Assembly: GCA_015487835.1 (NCBI GenBank)
Contig: WFOY01000023.1
Location: 1-5,083, forward strand
From: Aquificaceae bacterium
GTDB lineage: Bacteria; Aquificota; Aquificia; Aquificales; Aquificaceae
Direction of reading: 5' to 3'
DNA: 5,083 nt
The translations under genes were made by a program, and so were the position numbers. Shown piece after piece: positions 1 through 5,083 of the stretch. Numbering within the stretch: the stretch's first letter is position 1; each line of letters begins with the position of its first letter. The notes under the pieces are model-generated. The model did not search any database, was not told the DNA's origin, and worked only from the letters and a program-made list of their open reading frames with translations.

Positions 1-2779
1 CGAGGAGGAAACCCTGGGCGTACATACACCCGAGGCTCTCAAGGATGCTCATCTGCTTGGGGTCCTCCACGCCTTCGGCCACTGTCCTTAGGTTCAGCGA
101 CCTGGACAGCTCGACCACAGCGGACACGACGGCCCTGTCTATAGGATTTGAGGCGATGTTCTGGATAAAGGAAATGTCTATCTTGATGATATCAACGGGG
201 AGACGTTTAAGATAAGCAAGGGAGGAGTAGCCTATACCAAAGTCATCTATGGCAACCTTGAAGCCTAAGGCCTTTAGCCTTTTTAGAACCCTCTCGGACT
301 CCTCGGGGTTGTACATCAGTGAGCTTTCGGTTATCTCCAGGATGACCGACGATGGGTCAGACCCTGTCTCCTTGATCACAGCAACCGTCCTTTCGAGGAA
401 CTTTCTGTCAGTGAACTGCCTCGGGGATACGTTTACGCTCACCTGGACGTCATACTTACTGTACCACTCCCTTGCGGTACTGAAAGCCTCCCGCATAACC
501 CACACACCCACCTCTCTTATCATGCCAAGGTCTTCAAGCACACCTATAAACTTGGAGGGCTCGTAGATTCCAAGGTCTGGGCTCTCCCACCTGATCAGGG
601 CCTCCATGCCAACGAGGTAGACGTCCTCTATCCTGTATATGGGCTGGAAGTAGAGGGTGAACTCCCCCCTGTCCATGGCCTTGTGGATCCTGCTCTTTAT
701 GGTCAGGATCTCCATGGCCTTTCTGTTCATCTCCTCGTTGAAGAAGGCGAAGCTGTTTTTGCCCTCCTCCTTGGCCCTGTACATGGCCATGTCCGCGTTC
801 TTTATGAGGGTGGTCGGGTCCATACCGTTGTCCGGGTAGAAGGTGATCCCTATGGAGGCGGACAGGTACACGTCGTCCCCGTTAGCTTCGAAGGGCGATT
901 CGAAGAGTCTTAGGATCCTCTCCGCCATAGCTATAACCTCGCTCACCTCTCTGACGTTGGTTATCACCGCCACGAACTCGTCACCACCGAACCTGGCTAT
1001 GGTGTCCGTTTCTCTAAAGACGGAGATCAGCCTTCTCGCCACCTGGACGAGTATCCTGTCCCCTACCTCGTGGCCGTAAGTGTCGTTGACCGTCTTGAAG
1101 TAATCCAGATCTATGAACAGGACGGCCACCTTGGTGTTCTGCCTCCTGGCCGAGGCTATGGCCTGCTTTATCCTGTCCCTTAGAAGGGTCCTGTTTGGCA
1201 GATCCGTCAAGGGATCGTAGTAAGCCTTTCTCTTCAAGCTCTCCGTGTAGGAGACCACCTTTCTAGCCAGGTTGTAGAAGGCGTTCGTCAGGACTTCCAG
1301 GTCCTTTATGTTCACGTGAGGAAGTTCTATCCTGGGGTTCCTCTCTATGTTCTTGGCTATCTCGGATATGGACGCTGACAGCTTGGATATGGGGTTGTAT
1401 ATCATACCACCCAGGAACCTGGCGAGCACGAAGGCTACCAGGGTCATCAGATATATGGAGGTGAAGTGGTTTACCAGGGAGGCGAAGAGGCTGTCCCTGT
1501 ATGGCTTTACCGAGATCTGGGCGACCACGCTCCAGGGAACGTCATCCCTCAACTTCTCCTCCTTGAAGAAGAAGACCTCCCCAGGACCCTTCATGGACAG
1601 GGTCAGCCCACCCTTTATGGGTCTGAGTTCTCCGGGATCGAAGGTTTGAAGTGGTTTGAGTTCTTTGAAGGAGGAGGTGATCACCTTGCCGTTAGAGTCA
1701 ACCAGGGTTATGTAAACGCCTTTCTTTAGGGAGAACTCCTCTATCAGCTTCCTGGCGTGATCCAGGTTTAGTCCGCAGTAGGCGTATCCTATGAACTCGC
1801 CTCCCTTGACCGCCGGTACAGCTATGCCGACGACTGGACGCAGGGCGAACTTGGCTATGAACACCTGGGTGAACACGTGCCTGTAGGTGGCCTTCATCTT
1901 CTTGTAGTAGGGTCTGTAGTTGAAGTTGGTCCCTATCATGTACCTACCCGCAGGGTTGACAACCGGGTAGAAGGTTATAGCCGTCGCGTCCTTGTCCGCT
2001 ATGTAGCAGGCGTGAAACTCGTTGAAAGACCTCCTTATGGCCTCCGTGTCCCTCTGGAGCTGATCTCTGTTATTGGGTCCCCACACGAGGAGTCTGTTGG
2101 CAAGCTCCCTCACCGCCGAGTAGTGTATGTCGAGCCAGTAGAGGAGCTGGTTCCTTATGTTCCTGGTTATGGTCTCCATGTCACTCTTCACCGTATCTAT
2201 CATCCTCCTCTCTTCCTGCTTGGAATCGTAAACGGCCTTTATGAAAAGGGGGGCGACACCGACTATGACCAGGGAAACGAATACCGCGTACCTGAAGGTT
2301 ATCTCCGCTTGCCTCTTCAGCACACCTCTGTACAGGAGGACCACGAGGCTGGCCACCGTTACGTTCAGGATCCCGTTCACCCCGAACTTAAGCGATACCG
2401 TGGCAGCTGTGAGCCTGTCAATCCCCTCCACCTCTGTCATAGTGAAGAACAGGGCCGGAAATCCAACGAAGACCCAGTACACCCAGTCGGCGGTGATCAG
2501 GTTTATCCCCCTCCATCTCAGCAGGGCAACGACGAAGAACTCCAGGAGGTAGGCGAAGGATACCCATGGGTTCTGAAACAGTATCTGAACCTGAAGAGAC
2601 AGTATAACGGCCATTGGGAGGGCCATATAGAAGCCGAGGACATCGAGGGCTATGAAGAGGAAGATGCTACCGAAGATTATGCTCAGCTTATCGAAGAAGA
2701 GCTCAAGACTGACCAGGTTACCAAGTATGCCGAAAGCCAGTAAGACGGAAAAGGCAACCAGCCTCCCCTTATCCCTCAT
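1..2779 (-). CDS. Membrane-bound dCache-GGDEF-EAL cyclic-di-GMP signalling protein (C-terminus cut by window edge)
   Basis: This encodes 926 residues and runs off the window before its stop. The predicted role is synthesis and breakdown of cyclic-di-GMP at the inner membrane in response to an external ligand. About six hydrophobic helices lie at residues 7-152, a seventh at 163-182, then an extracytoplasmic double-Cache-like region (about 185-435, with the Cache-typical YRPYY at 288-292), a helix at about 440-458, and a HAMP-like linker to about 510. The GGDEF domain (about 515-680) has an intact GGDEF at 598-602, metal-site Asp557, and a product-inhibition I-site RETD at 589-592. The EAL domain (from about 695) keeps Glu726 of EAL, Asn783, Glu815, Asp845-Asp846, Lys866, Glu902 and Gln922, so both active sites look competent. 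The ATG is the first in-frame start after an in-frame TAG and overlaps the end of mnmA by 11 bp. The ligand is unknown, and which activity dominates cannot be read from sequence. Confidence 0.93.
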   Translation of the reverse strand, partial: MRDKGRLVAFSVLLAFGILGNLVSLELFFDKLSIIFGSIFLFIALDVLGFYMALPMAVILSLQVQILFQNPWVSFAYLLEFFVVALLRWRGINLITADWVYWVFVGFPALFFTMTEVEGIDRLTAATVSLKFGVNGILNVTVASLVVLLYRGVLKRQAEITFRYAVFVSLVIVGVAPLFIKAVYDSKQEERRMIDTVKSDMETITRNIRNQLLYWLDIHYSAVRELANRLLVWGPNNRDQLQRDTEAIRRSFNEFHACYIADKDATAITFYPVVNPAGRYMIGTNFNYRPYYKKMKATYRHVFTQVFIAKFALRPVVGIAVPAVKGGEFIGYAYCGLNLDHARKLIEEFSLKKGVYITLVDSNGKVITSSFKELKPLQTFDPGELRPIKGGLTLSMKGPGEVFFFKEEKLRDDVPWSVVAQISVKPYRDSLFASLVNHFTSIYLMTLVAFVLARFLGGMIYNPISKLSASISEIAKNIERNPRIELPHVNIKDLEVLTNAFYNLARKVVSYTESLKRKAYYDPLTDLPNRTLLRDRIKQAIASARRQNTKVAVLFIDLDYFKTVNDTYGHEVGDRILVQVARRLISVFRETDTIARFGGDEFVAVITNVREVSEVIAMAERILRLFESPFEANGDDVYLSASIGITFYPDNGMDPTTLIKNADMAMYRAKEEGKNSFAFFNEEMNRKAMEILTIKSRIHKAMDRGEFTLYFQPIYRIEDVYLVGMEALIRWESPDLGIYEPSKFIGVLEDLGMIREVGVWVMREAFSTAREWYSKYDVQVSVNVSPRQFTDRKFLERTVAVIKETGSDPSSVILEITESSLMYNPEESERVLKRLKALGFKVAIDDFGIGYSSLAYLKRLPVDIIKIDISFIQNIASNPIDRAVVSAVVELSRSLNLRTVAEGVEDPKQMSILESLGCMYAQGFLL

Positions 2780-3845
2780 CCAAAGGAGCCTCTATTATTC
2801 CTCCCCCAAGTAGCACGTCTCCCATGTAGAAGGCCACTACCTGGCCAGGCGCTATACCCCTTACCTCCCTTGAGAACCTGACCTTATACCCATCGGAAGT
2901 TCTCTCGATCCTTTCAACAGGAACGGGATCGCTCCTGTACCTTATCTGGGCCGAGACACCAGACCACCTCTCCATGGGGACGTGGAGGTTGATGTCCCTC
3001 ACAAGGAGCGTGTCGCTGTAGAGGAACTCCTCCTCACCCACGAGAACGGTGTTTGTGTCTGGGTCTATGTCTATAACGTAGAGGGGTCTCTCCCAGGAGA
3101 CCCCAAGACCTCTCCTCTGACCGATCGTGAAGTGGAAGATTCCCCCGTGCCTCCCTAAGACCTTACCAGATACGTGCCTTATGACACCTTCCCTCCTTCC
3201 CACCCTCTCCTCTAAGTACTCCCCTGGGGACCTTCCCATAAGGAAGCAGACCTCCTGGGCGTCCCTCTTCCTTGCCACTTCGAGACAAGCCTTCTCCGCT
3301 ATCTCCCTCACCTCCTCCTTGGTCATGTTCCCCAAGGGGAAGATCAGAAGGTCAAGGTCCTCTCTCCTCACGAGGGCGAGAAAGTAGGACTGGTCCCTCC
3401 TTCTGTCGATACTCCTCCTTATAACACGCCCCAAACCCTCCACCTCCTCTATCCTCGCGTAGTGACCTGTGGCGAGGAAGTCTATCTCAGCAACCTCCCT
3501 GAGATACCTCGCTAAAAAGCCAGTCTTCACCTCCCTGTTGCAGACAGCACAGGGGTTTGGGGTCCTTCCCTTGAGGTACTCCTCCACGAAGTAGTTGATC
3601 ACTCTATCTTTGAATATCCTCTCCCAGTCCAAGGTGATGTGGGGGATGCCCAGCCTCTTGGCAACCCTCGCAGCGTCCCTCACGTCCTCAGGGGAGCAGC
3701 AGATGTGGTGGGTCCCCTCGATCTCACAGGCCTCGACGGTGTGGAACCTCAGAGTAACACCTATGACCTCGTGCCCCTGATCCTTAAGCAGAAGGGCGGT
3801 GACGCTGCTGTCCACGCCACCGCTCATACCAACCGCTATCCTCAT
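2769..3845 (-). CDS. mnmA: tRNA-specific 2-thiouridylase MnmA
   Basis: This is a complete 358-residue protein, the usual family length. MnmA activates uridine 34 of the Lys, Glu and Gln tRNAs with ATP and replaces O2 with sulfur carried as a persulfide, in the cytoplasm. Visible signatures are the N-terminal PP-loop GMSGGVDSS (6-14) that binds ATP, Cys102 in the PNPCAVCN segment (catalytic position), Cys200 in QEVCF (its partner), ATGHYARIE (125-133), DQSYF (151-155), FTIGQRRGLG (239-248) and a C-terminal beta-barrel segment with VAFY (337-340). The frame is open for 23 more codons upstream to 3914, but those overlap the previous gene and MRIAVGMSGG is the family-typical N-terminus, so I start at 3845. 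It follows the hypothetical gene by 13 bp and overlaps the sensor gene. The extra Cys99 makes a Cys-X2-Cys pair with Cys102. No broken or missing motif was seen. Confidence 0.97.
   Translation of the reverse strand: MRIAVGMSGGVDSSVTALLLKDQGHEVIGVTLRFHTVEACEIEGTHHICCSPEDVRDAARVAKRLGIPHITLDWERIFKDRVINYFVEEYLKGRTPNPCAVCNREVKTGFLARYLREVAEIDFLATGHYARIEEVEGLGRVIRRSIDRRRDQSYFLALVRREDLDLLIFPLGNMTKEEVREIAEKACLEVARKRDAQEVCFLMGRSPGEYLEERVGRREGVIRHVSGKVLGRHGGIFHFTIGQRRGLGVSWERPLYVIDIDPDTNTVLVGEEEFLYSDTLLVRDINLHVPMERWSGVSAQIRYRSDPVPVERIERTSDGYKVRFSREVRGIAPGQVVAFYMGDVLLGGGIIEAPLDEG
2789..2793 (-). promoter_or_regulatory. Ribosome binding site of the GGDEF-EAL gene, inside mnmA
   Basis: The minus strand reads AGAGG, then nine bases, then the ATG at 2779. 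It lies within the last codons of mnmA. A stronger GGAGG lies about 20 bases upstream of the ATG, too far for normal spacing. Together with the 11-bp overlap this suggests the sensor is translated largely by ribosomes finishing mnmA. Confidence 0.5.
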
Positions 3846-3858
3846 AACCTTTTGTAAT
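3846..3858 (-). promoter_or_regulatory. Short A/T-rich intergenic leader with weak ribosome site for mnmA
   Basis: The 13-base gap reads ATTACAAAAGGTT on the minus strand. The only Shine-Dalgarno-like string, AAAAGG, ends just two bases before the ATG, which is unusually close. The gap and the preceding 15 bases are strikingly A/T-rich for this window, which would keep the mnmA start unstructured. Initiation probably depends on re-initiation after the upstream stop. There is no room for a separate promoter in the gap itself. Confidence 0.45.
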
Positions 3859-4317
3859 TTATTTCTTTTTTTCGGAGAGTTGATCACGCAGGAAACGGAC
3901 CACATCTGGGTCAAGGTCCCAGGTCCTCAGAAGATCCTCCTCCCCGATCACGAGATCTACAGCCTTCAGGAGGATCCTGTCGGGAGGATCCTCTTTCCTT
4001 ACGAGGCCAAGCCTCATGAGACCCATAACGGTCCTCCTCACGTCCTCCGCTATCCCCTCCATCATCATGTTGAAGTTGTATCTCCTGTATATATCTCTCC
4101 TCTCTGTCTCGCTCTTGGAGATCAGGCTCTTGCCAAAGCCAACTATCCTCACCCAGGTCCTCACCGTCCTTTCCCACTCCTCCTTAGGGAGTCCCTGAAG
4201 CTCGAGGTTTATGTAGTTGAGGAGGTACCTCGCCAGATACTCCTTGGCGGACTTTAGGTCCTCAAAACCCTGTAGGGGCTCCTCCTTTCTCAGCAGGTGT
4301 GTGAGGTCCTTCTTCAT
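3859..4317 (-). CDS. Hypothetical protein, 152 residues, helical and charged, between mtaD and mnmA
   Basis: I do not recognise this family. The protein is soluble-looking, has no signal peptide, membrane helix or cysteine, and is rich in Lys, Arg, Glu and Leu. It appears mostly alpha-helical, with a Lys-rich tail ending EKKK. Notable local patterns are a Trp/Arg-rich stretch WERTVRTWVRIVGFG (48-62) and an Arg/Met-rich middle (YRRYNFNMMMEG, 77-88). These basic patches would allow nucleic-acid or RNA binding, but that is only a guess. The start ATG shares ATGA with the stop of the upstream deaminase gene and is preceded by GAGG five bases away, so the reading is well supported as a translated, coupled gene. 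It contains a perfect 9-bp hairpin and ends in a seven-A run. Coding is supported by the same codon bias (AGG, ATA, GAG) as its neighbours. Confidence 0.85.
   Translation of the reverse strand: MKKDLTHLLRKEEPLQGFEDLKSAKEYLARYLLNYINLELQGLPKEEWERTVRTWVRIVGFGKSLISKSETERRDIYRRYNFNMMMEGIAEDVRRTVMGLMRLGLVRKEDPPDRILLKAVDLVIGEEDLLRTWDLDPDVVRFLRDQLSEKKK
3866..3872 (-). other. Seven-A tract forming an in-frame A-AAA-AAG slippery heptamer
   Basis: On the minus strand the last codons of the hypothetical gene are GAA AAA AAG AAA TAA. The heptamer A AAA AAG sits in the phase used at the E. coli dnaX frameshift site. Moving back one base would add six residues (EINYKR plus Leu, seven in all) and stop at a TGA that overlaps the mnmA ATG. 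Moving forward one base would enter the mnmA frame and fuse the two proteins. No clear upstream ribosome-like stimulator or downstream hairpin is visible, so function is unproven. Confidence 0.35.
3970..3993 (-). repeat. Perfect 9-bp inverted repeat inside the hypothetical gene
   Basis: On the plus strand GAGGATCCT is followed after six bases (GTCGGG) by its exact reverse complement AGGATCCTC. In the minus-strand mRNA this forms a 9-bp stem with a 6-base loop, about 125 bases upstream of the mnmA start. No U run follows, so it is not an ordinary intrinsic terminator. Each arm contains the palindrome GGATCC, which makes a chance origin easier. Confidence 0.5.
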
Positions 4318-5083
4318 GCCTTCCTCAAAAAGCCACTTATCCTCTCACCCCACCTTTTGGCCTCGTAGAGGACCCTCTCCTCGTCTAAGGTCTTCACCTC
4401 TCCCTTCTCCATGAGGACCCTTCCCTTGCAGATCACCGTCTCTATGTCCGAGGACTTGGCAGAGTAAACCACCTGGGCCACAGGGTCGTATAGGGGCTGG
4501 AGGTGGGGGGAGTCGGGGTTTATCAGGATCAGGTCCGCCTCGTAGCCTTCCTCCACCCTACCAGCCTTTATGCCGACTGCGGAGAAGCCGTTCTCAGTAG
4601 CTATCCTGAGGGCAGTCCTCGCGTCCATGGCTTTAGCATCCAAGGTAGCACCTTTGTGAAGCTTCGCCATAGTTGAGGTCTCCTCGATCATGTCTAAGTT
4701 GTCGTTGGAGGCTGAACCGTCCGTCCCGAGGCAGACGTGAACACCTCTCCTCACGTATTCGGGTATGGGTGCTATCCCTGAGGCGAGCTTCAGGTTGCTC
4801 TCGGGACAGTGGGCTACCTTGACATTCCTTTCTTTTACTATCTCTACCTCTTCGTCGGTGAGGTAGACCATGTGGGCGCAGAGGACCTTATCTGACAGAA
4901 AGCCTATGCTCTCAAGGTGGCTGACAGGCGTCCTCCCGAACTCCTCCCTTATCCTCTCGACCTCACCCCTGGTCTCAGCTACGTGTATGTGGAGGTAAAG
5001 ACCGAGGTCTTCCGCGATCTCCTTGGCTTTCCTCAAGGTGTCTGGGGAGCAGGTGTAGGGTGCGTGGGGGCAGATAACAGGGA
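4314..5083 (-). CDS. mtaD: 5-methylthioadenosine/S-adenosylhomocysteine deaminase, C-terminal 255 residues (N-terminus outside window)
   Basis: This is the C-terminal part of an amidohydrolase-superfamily deaminase. The family converts MTA or SAH to the inosyl form and ammonia, clearing by-products of SAM-dependent reactions. Numbering from the first full codon at 5081, visible signatures are PHAPYTCS (5-12), HIHVAE with metal-ligand His33 and acid-base Glu36, AHMVYL with His70, AHCPESNLKLASGIAP (about 90-105) and LGTDGSASNDNLDM with metal-ligand Asp121. The N-terminal HxH metal pair lies outside the window, about 170 residues being missing. The C-terminal beta-sandwich pieces (GYEADLILI, VICKGRVLMEKGE) are normal. 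A TTG at 5036 is not the start, because the conserved HAPYT segment continues upstream of it. The stop overlaps the next gene as ATGA. Related guanine deaminase or chlorohydrolase activity is possible, but the SNLKLASGIAP and GTDG blocks fit MtaD best. Confidence 0.9.
   Translation of the reverse strand, partial: PVICPHAPYTCSPDTLRKAKEIAEDLGLYLHIHVAETRGEVERIREEFGRTPVSHLESIGFLSDKVLCAHMVYLTDEEVEIVKERNVKVAHCPESNLKLASGIAPIPEYVRRGVHVCLGTDGSASNDNLDMIEETSTMAKLHKGATLDAKAMDARTALRIATENGFSAVGIKAGRVEEGYEADLILINPDSPHLQPLYDPVAQVVYSAKSSDIETVICKGRVLMEKGEVKTLDEERVLYEAKRWGERISGFLRKA
4319..4326 (-). promoter_or_regulatory. Ribosome binding site of the 152-residue hypothetical gene
   Basis: The minus strand reads GAGGAAGG, then C, then the ATG at 4317. 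The GAGG core lies five bases from the start codon. It is embedded in the last codons of the deaminase gene, so the two genes are likely translationally coupled through the ATGA overlap. This supports the chosen start. Confidence 0.6.

Noticed and set aside
1877..2743. Plus-strand open frame of 288 codons
   Set aside because: It lies entirely opposite the sensor gene, whose minus-strand frame has continuous, well-recognised domains. The predicted product is low-complexity (rich in Val, Gly, Glu, Pro, Tyr) and looks like a shadow created by codon bias.
3862..3872. T-rich run on the plus strand as an intrinsic terminator
   Set aside because: It is a run of A in the transcribed minus-strand mRNA, no stem precedes it on the plus strand, and no plus-strand gene exists to terminate.
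3846..3914. Longer MnmA N-terminus starting at 3914
   Set aside because: The extra 23 residues overlap the upstream gene, are not homologous-looking, and precede the family-typical MRIAVGMSGG start. They are relevant only if slippage produces a fusion.
3799..4257. Plus-strand open frame of 152 codons
   Set aside because: It spans the mnmA start and most of the hypothetical gene in antisense. The product shows no motif, and the overlapping minus-strand genes have ribosome sites and start-stop coupling.
5034..5036. TTG as the start of the deaminase gene
   Set aside because: The in-frame sequence upstream encodes PHAPYTCS, a conserved catalytic segment, so the gene continues beyond the window.
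1..5083. CRISPR arrays, transposons, tRNA or rRNA genes
   Set aside because: I saw no regularly spaced repeats, terminal repeats with transposase motifs, or conserved RNA-gene sequences. Nearly all bases are accounted for by four protein genes.

Overview
The window is gene-dense and every credible gene lies on the minus strand. Read from high to low coordinates it holds four genes: (1) the C-terminal part of an MtaD-type 5-methylthioadenosine/S-adenosylhomocysteine deaminase (5083-4314, N-terminus outside the window); (2) a 152-residue hypothetical protein (4317-3859); (3) a complete tRNA-specific 2-thiouridylase MnmA (3845-2769); (4) most of a very large membrane sensor with a multi-helix N-terminus, an extracytoplasmic double-Cache domain, a GGDEF domain and an EAL domain (2779-1, last residues outside the window).

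The genes overlap by 4 bp, are separated by 13 bp, then overlap by 11 bp. I see no terminator or convincing promoter between them, so they are most simply read as one transcript with translational coupling. The jobs are not one obvious pathway: recycling of SAM by-products, wobble-uridine thiolation of tRNA, and cyclic-di-GMP turnover under control of an external ligand. The unknown protein sits in the middle. No stretch over 300 bases is free of genes.

Organism: Arg is mostly AGG/AGA and Ile is often ATA, proteins are rich in Lys/Glu/Arg, and intergenic space is minimal, with G+C somewhat above 50% by eye. This looks like a thermophilic bacterium. I cannot assign a phylum. MnmA with MtaD and a GGDEF-EAL protein marks it as bacterial rather than archaeal.

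The points most worth a second look are: a seven-A tract of the A-AAA-AAG type at the end of the hypothetical gene, where either frame shift has a meaningful outcome at the mnmA start; the composite sensor with a 6-helix module ahead of the dCache domain and a lone cysteine pair inside it; and the unrecognised 152-residue protein. I did not find clear evidence for a wholly new system.
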